From Notospermus geniculatus (lineage: Eukaryota > Nemertea > Pilidiophora > Heteronemertea > Lineidae): a DNA stretch of 64,000 bases. Under the pieces are notes generated by a model. It worked only from the letters and a program-made list of their open reading frames with translations. It was not told the origin of the DNA and did not search any database. The stretch spans positions 45,879-109,878 of the forward strand of contig NMRB01001245.1 of NCBI GenBank assembly GCA_002633025.1. The letters run 5' to 3'. Both the position numbers and the translations under genes were made by a program. Below are positions 1 to 10,987 of this stretch, piece by piece (position 1 is the stretch's first letter; each line of letters begins with the position of its first letter).

Positions 1-68
1 GACAAATATTTGGTCTCAACCTGCCAAGCTAAGAGCGACAAGCGACTGGTTTTGCCGTGACGGGTCAC
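1..68. mobile_element. Family E MITE, right end only
   Basis: AGAGCGACAAGCGACTGGTT followed by TTGCCGTGACGGGTCACA matches the right ends of the copies at 6663 and 8825. The rest lies outside the window. Confidence 0.65.
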
Positions 69-225
69 AAATGGCAGTGTATAAATGGGCCTTTCTCGCT
101 TGAATTTCAAAACGGGCTCAATGCGGGCTAGTGTAAAAAGGGCTACAGGAGGAAGTATTAGATTTGGCTTCCAAAGCAAAACCCACTTATTCCAGCCCAC
201 ATCAAAGGGAGGTCATTGGCATCAA

Positions 226-597
226 ATGAGGAACCGGACGAACTAACGTCACGACGTGGCGCTGCGATCGATGAGACCAAAGTTTCTTTTTCAACGTGAT
301 TTTCAGTCATTTCCATTAACTTCTGGCGTGAAATCAACCCTATTTTTTCGGTCGCATGACATTAAAATTTACACCATCTTGTCGCGGATGAAAATTTCTA
401 AAATTCCTTTGCTTTTTTCCTTAAAATAAAGAGGTAGGATGGCGATAACGGCTACGTCTTTATCTCACTTTTTCCTGTAGAAAAATGTACAGCAGATTTT
501 TTCATGACGCAACGTCAACACATAAAACGACATCGGTTCGGTCTCATCGATCGCTGCGCCGACCTGTCGGGATAAACGGCACGTGGGTTCCTCATTG
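226..597. mobile_element. Inverted-repeat element, family A copy 1
   Basis: Ends AATGAGGAACC and GGTTCCTCATT. Subterminal arms GCGCTGCGATCGATGAGACC and GGTCTCATCGATCGCTGCGC are inverted. About 372 bp, with no coding capacity. Copy 2 (13526-14124) lies in the opposite orientation. Confidence 0.8.
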
Positions 598-2226
598 ACC
601 AAGTGGGGAGGAGAATTATCTCATTGGTGATAACTTCTCTTCATACTTGACACTGAATGAGTTCATATCTCTTGTTCCCTATAGTCCTCTTCTTGCTCGC
701 TTATGAAGTTTTGGTTTTTACCATTCTTACCTCGCCTTACTATTTAGCTTCAACATCAAGTGTCCCCACGACCTAATTCAAGACAACCTGATGTTCCCTA
801 GCAGCTTGGTCTTAGGTAGAGTATACTCACTGGTATAACATTGTGTTAGGTTGACAGAGGGACACTGAGTGGTAGGTGGTACACTCACATAGCCTAACGA
901 GGGGGCATGGGTAGTAATTCAGCCACAANAGGTTGAAAAATGCTCTCTGGTTATCATATTTTGTTTCATGTGTGAATTTTTTGGCTTGATTGAAAACGTG
1001 TTGAGAAAATTTCTGAGCATGAATAGGTAGTACTCCAGGGAAAATTGGAGTAGAAAAAAACTAATATCATTCTTAATTTATATGTAACGTTGAAAATACA
1101 TGTAGCTGTGTTTGTGTAGTGTCTTTTGAAATGGAGAGTCAATGACGCATGAATTTCCCTCTGCATGTAGAATGCTATGTGATATATGTCTAGACAGGAA
1201 TGTATGTCATGTGCTCGGTTTCTAGGAATCAGAGTGTGACCTGAATAAATAATCGGATCAGAAATTTCTGATGTAGTGCAGGTCTGTTCACGTGGAGGTT
1301 CAAAACATCGACCAGGAAGTTTAAAAGTATAGAATTATGATGACATTGTTTGTTTTCTGTCAATTTGTGTGTCTCTGTACAATAGGAATGCTGACAATAA
1401 TGGCATGGTGTGGACTTAAGCCTATATATACTGTGTATACAATGTATATCCCACTGGTGTTGTGTTTCTATTGATGATTGCCATCTATTGGTGGAGGATC
1501 AGCTGTAAAATGTATTAGGTCAGTAGGTCAGTTGTACAATCACTGCACAAAAAGTATCAATACAAAGATCAAAAATATCTTCATCATAGTGACTCACCCT
1601 GCTAAAGACATTTTAAAAAGGCCTTTCTGGTATTTGTCTGACTAGGCAATACCCATTCAGTGAGGGAACTGCTAAATTCATGTGAGCGCTTGGGGCTATA
1701 ACAACGTCATACCCGTTCAAGTGGCGTAATGGCGTCATTTCGTCACATGACGTTGCCGATGTCTCGGATGACAGGATGGAAATCTCGATGACGTCGTGAC
1801 GATAAAAGGCGTAAACAGCATTGTTATTTTCATTAATATCTTGATATTTCGAAAACTAAGTTGTATCAAAATTCGAGCTTCGTAAGGACACTTCCCAGGT
1901 CTGTCTGCATGTGAATACCAAGTTTGGGGTGATCCGTTCGCCAGTCATGGAGAAAATTGCGAATAAACAAATACACAAACAAACAAACGCATTTTAGTAT
2001 GATATATCACTTGCTTCTAATTACTGTGACACTTGAGAACCACTAAGGCTGTTTTGCTGCTTGGAGCTTTTCGCCATTTAAGAGGAAGTAGGCCCTTAGT
2101 GGTGGCAGTTTGCAGTTGTCATTAATAGATGTAAAGTCGTCATCATCCTTAAACTCTCTGTATCCGACCTCGGTCGGTCTGACATCAGAAACCATGCCTT
2201 ATTCTCTTGTCTTGTCATGGTTTCAG
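598..2226. other. No gene recognised
   Basis: Intronic or 5' region of the receptor gene. No exon with a good acceptor/donor pair and receptor-like peptide was found here, so the missing N-terminal exons probably lie left of the window. Confidence 0.5.
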
Positions 2227-5200
2227 GTAACATTTGGAAACATTGTGAAAAACGAAAAGAACGTAACAGGCTTGATCCCTCACGGTGAATACAAGGTCCA
2301 GATCACAGTCAGACCAAAGTATGCTGGGCTGGAAAGTGATGCAAGGGACATGACTGTGATCATGCCTCCTGATGGTAAGTCCATGGAGTTTCTCCCCTTA
2401 CTGTCATTTCTGGCTGTCACTATTGGCCTAGTGTCATTTCTGGCACTATTGGCCTGCTGTCATACCTTTACTTACTGGTCAGGCATCTTGGCTTAACATT
2501 GGGGGGGAGCAGACATTCTCTAACAATGGGCGAAAGGCAAAACTACAGTATTGGAGAATGATGCAATCACCGACTGTCGACAAAAAGTGGCAATATTGTG
2601 GCCCTTTAACAACTTGAGGCAAGGTGAAGAAATGCTGGGGGAAACAAGAGGTTCTGGAAAGAGATAACCCCTCTCAGTTAGTATTGTGACGATCGTGTTT
2701 TAAACCTAACGTCGGTAGTAGGAAGCATTTTGATATCCACCAAACCACTCTGATGATCAGACATCAAGCAATCCACTTTTCCTCCTTTCAGTTCCCGCAG
2801 AGAATCCACAGCTGATTGGTGTAGGGATGAAGAAGCTGGGTGGTGACGGTTGGACGGTCTCCCTCTATTGGAAGGTGAGCATAATCAGCTGTGCTGTAGG
2901 GAGTGTGCAGGTGACGTCATCGCATCATCTGAACGGTCTAAATCCACCACCATATTGGATGTCAAATGGCATTGTTGACCCACCTGGTGCACTGTATCAT
3001 TGGGGCAAGTGGATTGTTTCACTTCAACCATGACGTGATCCACACATGACACACTTTGTCGTCGACGTCAGCATGGTCAAAAGTGACGTCACAGTGAGCC
3101 ACTGCACACTCTCTATTCATCGTTCACTCCGACAGTGTCCGCCATTGCTGACGTCATCGTAATGACGCAAAGGTGGTGGGCAAAATTCATTGTTTTGCTG
3201 GAGAAAGCTGGTGGGCAAAACGCGCAATGTCACAGAACGATGTAGGCCTGGGCCTACGTCATGGATGCGATGGATAGCTAGTAGGGTGGGGGTAAGGGGT
3301 GTTGCCCTGGTTTACCTGCACTCTACTTTAGTCTGACAGAGACGTTGTTATTCCAGGAAATACCAGAAATCAAAAGAAATGGTGACCTCGCTATCCGTCT
3401 CCGAATTTCTAACAAAGGGAAGAATCATTCTTTGAAGCATGAATATGATCTTCCCGGTCGTCAAATGTCGTTTGTTACAAGTGAAGTAAAAAGTGATGAT
3501 ACATTACAACTAGAGGCTGCCACGATAAACGACAACCTTGGATCAAATCATTCCTTACCAAAGGTTGAGGTTGCTGTATCAGAATGGAGCAAAGGTTGGT
3601 TTGTTTTCGGTTTGTTGTCAGTTCTCTCAAGAGTTCAGCAGGAGTTTTCTCACAGTGGAGAAACAGCTTCATTTATAAGTCCTCCCATTGTTTTGGTATG
3701 CTTTCCCTAACCAAACCTAGGAATACCCAACCCAATACCAGATTCACCACAGCCGTGTGTTGCTAATTGCATAATAATCCAATCTGATTTGGTTTTGTTG
3801 GCGTGTTTGTCCTTCTGTAACCTCAATTCTATCTCACAGTTACAGTTCCATTTATTCGTGTAGAAGCCCAGAGAGACTATGACAAAACTCACGTGAGTTT
3901 GACATGGGACATTCATCCTGATTTCGTCAGCCATCTTAACATCAGACTTGTCTACTGTGATAAAGAGAAAGACAGGCAGTGTGATAAAATGGTGGGTAAA
4001 CGTTCTCTTCTGCAGAGACCCGTTCCCACGACAGCAGATTCTGCTGTGGTTTGCGGTGAGTGGAGCGGTTTTCACAGGCATTGGAATAACTAACAGGCCA
4101 TGTATTGTTAAACCATCAAAGGATTATCCAGAACCCTGTGAAAAGTACACCGCTCACCCAAACCACGGCGGAATCCGTTGTAGTGGAAAAGGGCCTTAAA
4201 TGTCTCTTGAGATTCTGTAGTACCCTTTCTTTCTTATGATAGATGATTCTCGAATTCGCAAATCTGCGCACTTCTGCCGAAATCTCAACCAGAACCTCGA
4301 TCTGAAACCGGCTGACGTGACGCTATCCATGATTCAGCAATGGTCGAGTCTGTCGCAACGTCTTCGACGTCACTGTCGTGGGGTTGTCTGCGTCACATCA
4401 TTCAGGTTGTGGTTGAGATTTCGGCGGAAGTTTGCAGATCTTTGTCATTTACGTCAATTTGAGAACGGTCTATTGGTTATCACAATCCTGGGACTCCTGT
4501 GACACAAAGGTATTCATTCAGCATATTGGCGTTGGCCCTTTGTCAAGTGTCCTGTCCTCGTCTTTCCATTTCCTTGTTCAGAGGCCTACAAAAACCTTTC
4601 ATTTACAGACTCCTCTGAAGGTTGTGACGCTACCAGCATCAAGACGCTATGCCCGTGTAAATCAGAGTGAAGTCTTCAAGATCGGTCTTATAAATTCAGA
4701 GGAAGGTCATCCTGGACTGATCACGTGGAGTCCATGTATCTATCAACAAGGAGCAGGTAAGGATGGTTTCAAGTTAGGCAGAGGAGTTGCTGAGAATGAC
4801 TCAGTGAATCTGGCCTGACCTACTGGTGTTGCTTACCTCTTGATTCTGTTTATTGGCTCATTCCAAGTCTGTACACTCTGGGACCTAATTCATAAAAGCC
4901 CCCGTAGCTTTAAGGGTAGGCAAATCCTTTGTCAGGCTGATAGTGAACAATAGGTTGCCCACAAATGGACAATAGTTTACGCACACAGTTAGTTACAAGA
5001 GCTTGGTGAATAAGGTTCCTGACTGCCTGACAACACAGCATCAGCCATTTTAGAAATTTTTCGATGCTAAGCAGTTTCTTTTTCTTGTTGTCTGTGGCTT
5101 GGCGTGCACATAGACGGCAAATCTCACTGTGGTAGGGGTGCCTTTGAAGTCGACTGACCCGGCTGAGATGAGTCCAGCCGGGTTGGGTCTGTTGACTTCG

Positions 5201-5486
5201 AAAACACCACTGCTGCATTGAGATCTGCCGTCAAGGTGCGCCTAGCCTAAGTCTGAATTGGGAGATGTCAGGAGAAAAATCTTGGGAGAGTTTGTTGAGT
5301 CTCAATCCATTTCTTATGCTATCATTGTTGTTTCAGTTCCCAGTGACCCTCCTCACATCAGATTTAGGGCGGAAGAAAACAAGGTCAAACTACAAGTCGA
5401 TGAGTACCAATGTGGCGATCCACCTGCAAGAGTTTCCCGGGTGGAGGGATCACTCTGTAGAACATCAGATCAAAAAACATGCAGTG
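2227..5486 (+). CDS. Receptor ectodomain exons (FN3-type modules)
   Basis: Six exons with phases 0-1, 1-0, 0-1, 1-0, 0-1, 1-1. Modular phase-1 boundaries recur, as is common for exons of FN3/Ig domains. Donors are gtaagt, gtgagc, gttggt (weak, after 3594), gtgggt, gtaagg and gtaagg. An alternative in-frame acceptor for the fifth exon lies at 4609. The Cys pairs in RLVYCDKEKDRQC and in the 5337 exon (YQC, SLC, KTC) could form intramodule disulphides; that is inference. Upstream coding sequence must exist, because the first visible exon starts in the middle of a module at phase 0. Confidence 0.68.
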
Positions 5487-8355
5487 GTAAGGATCAAAGG
5501 TGGTCACCTGTGTTTGAAGTACAATGTATTTGTATCTAACACTCTGGTCTAAAGTCGACACCAGTTAGAGACATTGAATACCAAATATAGTTGTCGTTTG
5601 TGGTCGGTAGGCAGGGTTCTGCCGATGCTGGTCGGCGCCGGACGGCCCCGTCCAGGACGCAGAAATGCCGACCGGCACTCAGCCTAAAAGGAGTATTTTC
5701 CGACCAGCACGATTTTTAAAAAAATGTTGAATAAAAATGTGCAGAACTTCAATGAGAAAGTAATCTTGTATTTGTGCCTATGATCGATCTGAATGGTGTG
5801 GTTAAATCATCATCATAATTTATGCACATTGAGCGAGTGATCTGGCGAACTAACGAAGTGTACCAAGAGAGATGCCCGCTACGCAGACTAATCACTTCCG
5901 AATTTCTTTTCTGTCCCCACCATTCACAAAATGTGCTTCCCTCGGCGGGACTTCCTGACACAGTTCTGACCAACGACAACAACGGCGGGATACTTTTGCA
6001 TTAGAGTGGATCGGGGTCATTTGACGCCAAACGAGGATGCTTTTATTGATAAAGAAGCTCATTATTTCGACTCTCAGGTGCCAGGAAATCGCATTTCAGC
6101 AAGTCTAGTTTTAAAATTTTTCTGGGGGAGGGCCCCCAGACCCCCCCNGTTAAGATAAGTACCTCTAGTGTAATATTAGAATCTGTCTTTGTATTTCCTC
6201 AGGATCTTTGTATAAAATAGGTGGTAAAAAGACGGCCATACGACTCAATATCAAACTGGTTCAAACATACCTTTCTTCTCATGTTTGCGAGAAATCTAAC
6301 AAGTGCTTTCACACTTTCAATGTTGTGTGTTTTGCTTTTACCCAAAGCACTGACTGAGAGTTCCTCAGCAGCTAGATTTGACCGTTAAAACAACCAATAG
6401 TTTTCCAGGTCACTTGATGAGAAGGCTGTGATTAGTGTAAAAACCGCTTTCTTCTTCAGGGTCATCGGTGTTTGTAAGTACAGACAAGTGACGAATGATA
6501 AGATACTGATAATAATGCCTCCTACTCCTCCTGCACAACTGGTAAGTTCTCGTTTCTGTTGTGTTTGTTTTGATGGTGGTCTGTCCAGTTTATGTGTCAC
6601 CAAATTTGTAAAGAATTATGTTTCAATCATCCGTATGTAACCAAAAATAGATAAGAGAGGAGTGTAACCTAATCTAGCAAAAGTAGGCACATGTCGGAGC
6701 CGAGGAAAGAAACGGCCTTACAAAACAACAGCTGAAATGTACATCTCTGCAGGTTGACAATAGTAGTGGACAGCAGTGATAATAGTTGAGTAAACTGATG
6801 ACCAATGATGATCACCTGCGACATGCACCTGCTTTTGCTAGATCGGGTCACATGTATTGGCACCCAACTGACCTGACGACCACTCTCTTGTTTTTAGCTT
6901 CCAGAGGAGGAAAGTGGAACGTATGAACAGCCACAAGATGTTGTTCTGGGTCAGAATCCCTATGAAAGTCTGAATGAAGTACATGTAGCACCCGAGCTAC
7001 CCCCAAGGAACATCAACCAGAACTCAAGTCCTGGTGACGTCACGGCCGGCAGTAGTGCAGAATCTGGCGGCAACAGTGGTGTCGTCTTTCCTCATGTGTC
7101 ACAGCCTCCATCTGATTATGAAGAAAGTGATCGCTACGATGACTATGAAGCGGAGGGAACAAGTGCCATGTCAACAGATGACAGCAGTGGTTTATATGCT
7201 AAGGGGGCGGTACGACCAACTGCTCTTGGTAAGGTCAAGATTTGTGATTGAATTTTACATTTTTGCGGGGAAAATATGTGACCCGTGACAGCTAAGTGAG
7301 TCGGAATGCACCAGAAAGAAGACCCAAGATGACACCGGAGAACAATTAATGAAATGGACAAAGTCAAATTTCACAATGGGCAGACAATGCTGAAATCAAC
7401 AATCCGTTGGTTCACCTTGGGTCTTCTGTGCGTATTCCGACTTATTTTGCTGTCACAGGTCACATATAATTTGTAGACCAAGTTTGGGTATTATGCCTCA
7501 GCGATGTCATCCTGATAGGACACAAGTAGATGTGGGTAGTGTTGTTTCCCATTGAAGAGTAAAGACCTGTTTCCACTGTAGCGGATTCCGCTGCGGCGAA
7601 CGGAACGGTTTTCACAGGCATTGGGATAATAAACACGCCATGTACTGTTAAACCATCGAATGATTATCCAAACCCCTGTGTAAACCGCACTGCTTGCCGC
7701 AAACCACGTTGAATCCATTGTAGTAGAAACGGGCCGTTAGACTAATAATCATTATCCCTTAGGAAAGGAGCCCTGACGTGGCAGCTAGCTGTTTTGTTCA
7801 GATTGTGGTTGAAATCAATCCACTTCAAATCATCTGTACCTGTCTAAGTCGGTGAAATTTGTCTTTTTAGAACACATCAAAAAGCAGAAAGAAATACAGA
7901 TTCCGATGACTGTATTCAAGAATGAGGGGAATGATTCTGACGATGGAACAAGCACAGGACGTGTTACAACTACCAGTGTGGACAGTTCAGCATCATCAGC
8001 ACCAGTTACCAGAGATAATAGAAGGTTGGGTGTTGGTTCCAGTGGCAGTGATGTGCCAGCGGATTCTGGAGATGCTGTTAGGGACAGCAGAGGGAGGAGG
8101 GGGGACTCAGAGAGTACGAGTGGTGGGAGCTCACGAAGCTATGCTCAGATCACAACAGTAACTGATCCAGAAGAATCTCAAGTCTCCTCCCCTGAGCAGG
8201 TCCCTGTATCCCCCTCAACTCCATCACCCCCTCCCTCGCCTTCCATTCATACTCGTCTGTTGCCTCCTCTTCATGACGAACTCGCTGTAGACTTTCAGCC
8301 GGAGGTGGAGGAACAGAAGTATGTCCCTGCTGGAACCAAGGGATCATTTTCATGA
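2227..8355 (+). CDS. Class I cytokine receptor-like (gp130/Domeless-type) gene, 3' part
   Basis: Exons that join in phase: 2227-2374, 2792-2874, 3357-3594, 3840-3991, 4582-4756, 5337-5486, 6203-about 6330 (3' end unclear), 6460-6541, 6898-7228, 7871-8355 (stop TGA). The extracellular exons read as beta-sandwich fibronectin III-type modules. Visible features are YKVQITVRP at one module end, WTVSLYWK opening the next, VSEWS (a degenerate WSXWS box) at 3576-3590, VSLTWDIHP in the third, and a GLITWSPCIY end strand that I associate with gp130/Domeless-type receptors. A Cys-rich segment follows. The segment KILIIMPPTPPAQL (from 6494) matches the hydrophobic-Pro-x-x-Pro box 1 that binds JAKs in class I receptors. 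The tail is acidic/Ser-rich with Tyr in YEQP, YESL, YEES, YDDYE, YAQI. The family is known to act as a plasma-membrane cytokine receptor. The N-terminus and signal peptide are not seen and no clean membrane helix was found. A non-cytokine FN3 receptor is the main alternative. Confidence 0.72.
2899..3113. mobile_element. Family G MITE copy 1 (receptor intron)
   Basis: TA-flanked, ends GAGTGTGCAGGTGACGTCA and CCACTGCACACTCTC. Internal CTTTGTCGTCGACGTCAGC. It starts 24 bp after an exon donor. Confidence 0.85.
4014..4198. mobile_element. Short MITE overlapping receptor donor region, copy 1
   Basis: Holds GAGCGGTTTTCACAGGCATT and ends near GTAGTGGAAAAGGGCCTTA. Paired with 7559-7739. It begins about 22 bp after the receptor exon end at 3991. 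Confidence 0.75.
4242..4470. mobile_element. Family C MITE copy 1 (receptor intron)
   Basis: Flanked by TA. It holds GCGCACTTCTGCCGAAAT and the inverted TTTCGGCGGAAGT near the ends, with an inner ACGTGACGC/GCGTCACAT pair. Eight copies of this family occur in the window (4242, 10132, 11439, 12480, 17385, 20914, 57352, 61973). Confidence 0.88.
4879..5018. mobile_element. Short MITE (receptor intron)
   Basis: Ends GGGACCTAATTCATAAAAGC and GCTTGGTGAATAAGGTTCC are inverted. A related copy lies at 45650-45760. Confidence 0.65.
5141..5205. repeat. Hairpin in receptor intron
   Basis: TTGAAGTCGACTGACCCGGC pairs with GCCGGGTTGGGTCTGTTGAC across a short loop. Confidence 0.7.
5590..6165. mobile_element. 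Probable degraded transposon fragment in receptor intron
   Basis: GC-rich GGTCGGCGCCGGACGGCCCC at the left and CTGGGGGAGGGCCCCCAGAC at the right. The second motif resembles a tail I associate with dispersed transposon remnants in many animal genomes. No open frame survives. Confidence 0.35.
6203..6541 (+). CDS. Receptor membrane-proximal exons with box 1-like motif
   Basis: The exon from 6203 (acceptor tttcctcag) reads GSLYKIGGKKTAIRLNIKLV and then SHVCEKSNKCFHTFN, reaching an in-frame TGA near 6355 if it is not spliced. The next exon 6460-6541 (acceptor cttcttcag, donor gtaagt) reads VIGVCKYRQVTNDKILII and then MPPTPPAQL. A phase-2 donor at gtgctt (after about 6320) would join them in frame, but it is weak and would leave no hydrophobic helix. 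The exon link and the transmembrane segment are therefore unresolved. Confidence 0.5.
6663..6852. mobile_element. Family E MITE copy (receptor intron)
   Basis: Ends TGTAACCTAATCTAGCAAAA and TTTTGCTAGATCGGGTCACA are inverted. The interior matches 8825-9008, including TTGACAATAGTAGTGGACAG. Confidence 0.85.
6898..8355 (+). CDS. Receptor cytoplasmic tail exons
   Basis: Two exons (6898-7228 and 7871-8355) give about 271 residues with no domain fold apparent: Ser/Gly/Pro/Asp-rich with scattered Tyr. Candidate SH2-docking sites are YEQP, YESL, YEES, YDDYE and YAQI; none is a strict YxxQ STAT3 motif. A Pro-rich run SPSTPSPPPSPS lies near the end. The stop at 8353-8355 is followed directly by a 40-bp tandem repeat. 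Confidence 0.7.
7277..7464. mobile_element. Family D MITE copy 1 (receptor intron)
   Basis: Ends TGTGACCCGTGACAGC and GCTGTCACAGGTCACA, flanked by TA. Contains AGAAGACCCAAGATGACACC and an inverted partner CACCTTGGGTCTTCTG. Confidence 0.85.
7559..7739. mobile_element. Short MITE, copy 2
   Basis: Ends TAAAGACCTGTTTCCACTG and GTAGTAGAAACGGGCCGTTA. The interior ACGGTTTTCACAGGCATTGG matches 4014-4198. Confidence 0.8.
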
Positions 8356-8379
8356 GGAATGGAAGTCAAGCGAATTCTT

Positions 8380-8630
8380 CTTGGTTTTATAAGGAACACT
8401 GTGTCCCCGGTGTGCTGAGGTGTCTGTTATAAAGAACACTGTGTCCCCGGTGTGCTGAGGCATCTGTTATAAAGAACACTGTGTCCCCGGTGTGCTGAGG
8501 TGTCGGAACACTGTGTCCCCGGTGTGCTGAGGTGTCTGTTATAAGGAACACTGTGTCCCCGGTGTGCTGAGGTGTCTGTTATAAGGAACACTGTGTCCCT
8601 GATGTGCTGAGGTGTCTGTTATAAGAAGTA
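8380..8630. repeat. 40-bp tandem repeat in the receptor 3' flank
   Basis: About six units built on GGAACACTGTGTCCCCGGTG plus TGCTGAGGTGTCTGTTATAA. One unit is shortened and fused (near 8503). The last unit carries CCCTGA for CCCCGG. The array starts about 25 bp after the receptor stop codon, so it probably lies in the 3' UTR. Confidence 0.93.
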
Positions 8631-8824
8631 CTAGTATCTTGCACCGCAAGTGGGATTCTGTGATCAGAGACGTTACATGATCCTGGAGAATTTCTATGTC
8701 CCTGGTGGGCTGTTGTGTTCACTCTCAGTGAGGTGAAGATATGAATATCCATTGCTGGACATTGACATAATAATCTATACCACTGCCTATATTTACATGC
8801 ATGTTCATAGGTTTAGTATGAAAT

Positions 8825-9008
8825 ACGTGACCCGATCTGGCAAAAGTAGGCCCTTGTCGCAACTGAGGAAAGGGTTAACGGCCTTACAACACAATAGCTG
8901 AAATGTACGTCTCTGCATGTTGACAATAGTAGTGGACAGCAGTGATATAGTTGATGACCAGTGATGATCAACAGCGACAAGCGCCTGCTTTTGCTGCAGT
9001 GGGTTACA
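8825..9008. mobile_element. Family E MITE copy
   Basis: Ends CGTGACCCGATCTGGCAAAA and GCTTTTGCTGCAGTGGGTTA, with the same interior as the 6663 copy. Confidence 0.85.
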
Positions 9009-9567
9009 TTTTGCACAGATTTGTATTTGTAAAATGATTGAAGATTAGTAATGGAGACAACCAAAGTAGAGGGCCCCGTTCCCATTGTGTGTAGTTCCCA
9101 AACGATACTGACAACGGTACTCACTACTGAAGTACATGTAAGCCCATGCATGTCTGGCTTCAGTAGCATTTAATAATTCATTACACAGCAGTAAATAGAC
9201 TCATGAATCTTGCTGCATTTGAACGTTGTGAGTGAAGTTAGAATGCTACCTTTAGCCACATACTGCATGAAGGACTTCAGTAGTAGAAAATACCATTGGA
9301 GCTGTGTTAGGGTCTGGAGAGAGGTGTGAATCTTGTAGTCCGTGATTAGATCCTGGGAAGCGAAAGTAGTTGTATGATTATGGGACAGTTGTCAGTGGAT
9401 AAGACATGAGGCCTACATTAAGTTCACCAGCTTTTGTGATGCAGAGACATGTACCGTATAACAGCTACCTATAGTGGATAACTGTCTGCCTCTAGAGTGC
9501 ATACTGTATATAGATATAAACCGCTGCCTGTAGAGATATCCAAAACAGAGCACAAAAAATGACAGCA

Positions 9568-9714
9568 TAAAGCAAGGTTCGTTGGCACACGGAATTGGTC
9601 CGGTTCAGGTCCGTAAAAAATCTATCAAATGGACTTCAGCGTTGTCGTATCCGGAAAACTCGGGGCAAACGGATTGGAAATGGATCGGATCCGTGTGCCA
9701 ATGAACCTTGCTTA
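9568..9714. mobile_element. Short MITE
   Basis: Ends TAAAGCAAGGTTCGTTGGCA and TGCCAATGAACCTTGCTTA, then inverted CACACGGAATTGGTCC and GGATCGGATCCGTGTG. Confidence 0.85.
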
Positions 9715-10131
9715 AGTCAAGTAGAGATTCACTTCTTTTGGGATCTCTACTAGAAAGTGCTTGAGGAGGAACCCAGTTGGGGTCGAAAATTTGTGATCAT
9801 CGGAGATGACTTGACTTATGCTGCCTGTAGAGCATATATATTTATACCTGTACGTGCAGTTGTACACATTTCTGTCAGTAGTTGTGTACCTGCTTGGCCA
9901 CTTTGCGTGTTCAGGAATGGGGGAGGGCACTTTTGGTAGATCTTGGCCTGTTTGCGTTGTCTAAGCATTGATATGTGCCATAAATGATGTAATTTCTTGC
10001 ACAACATATCCTTTGCACAACTGAAGGACTGATATTCAGTGTATCTCTGGTGCTGCTCTTGTGTCGCTTTGAATATACTTTGATGCAGAGGGTTTTAATA
10101 GATGCGATCACACCACTTCTAGACAAATCCC

Positions 10132-10362
10132 AAATTCCAAGATCTGCGCACTTCCGCCGAAATGGCAAACAGAACCTCGGCCTGAAACAAGCTAACGTGA
10201 CATAATCCATGTTTCAGCAATGGTCAATTCTGACGCAACGTCGTCGAAGTCACTGTCATTGGGTTCTCTGCGTCACGTCATTCAGTTTCAAGCCGAGGTT
10301 CTGTTTACGATTTCGGCGGAAGTGCGCAGATCTTTCTCGTTTTCATCAGTTTGACAGAGGGT
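10132..10362. mobile_element. Family C MITE copy 2
   Basis: The 5' end GACAAATCCCAAATTCC follows TA. The 3' end diverges after TTTTCATCAGTTTGACAG, and the copy is bracketed by a ~33-bp direct repeat (10087-10120, 10354-10385). Confidence 0.8.
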
Positions 10363-10496
10363 TAATAGATGTGATCACACCGCTTATTGGAGGCTAAATG
10401 ATATTTTTTCTGTCTACAAAACTTGAGGGAGTGTTCAATTCAAACAAATGTCACATTTTCACTGCCATTACTTCCAAAATATTTTGCTTATACTTT

Positions 10497-10606
10497 CAGG
10501 TCTCTTGATGTTGTCATGGAGACGAGTGATGTCACCAGTCTCCATGGAGATACCCCATCTCCGTGGAGATGAGTGACATGAGACTCGTCTCCATGAATCA
10601 AGGTGA
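10497..10606. repeat. Palindrome with CTCCATGGAGAT motifs
   Basis: Outer arms CTTGATGTTGTCATGGAGAC and GTCTCCATGAATCAAG, with inner TCTCCATGGAGAT and TCTCCGTGGAGAT. Confidence 0.7.
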
Positions 10607-10987
10607 CTCGTATAGTAATAATACTTGATATTTTCCTTTACTTCATCACACTTTTAGAATATAAAGTGTTGTTCTGCTGATCCCTACCCAAAATATTGTT
10701 CAGAATTGGCATTTTATAATGCACTTATTCGAATGTACCTTTGAATTTATGTGTAAATAAGGAGTATGCAGTATTGAATGATTTTAGCTGTAGATCAGTA
10801 ACTGTAGTAACTGTATGTTTTAACTATTTTGTTAGTGCTCTTTTCTGTAATGCGGCAATGCACTAGACGGTGAGATGTCACCACTGACTTTTAGCTTAGC
10901 ATTTCTAAAGTGTCACTGATGACTTTTATGAAATCTGGCACTATAAATACATTTGTTTTGATTTGATATTGGTCTTCAAGAATCATA

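Noticed and set aside
2110-2226. Upstream extension of the first visible receptor exon
   Set aside because: A good acceptor (ATGGTTTCAG) ends at 2226 and the sequence before it does not continue the FN3 pattern.
7922-8353. Other-frame open frames over the receptor last exon
   Set aside because: They are shadows of the receptor tail, whose frame joins the upstream exon in phase and ends at a proper stop.
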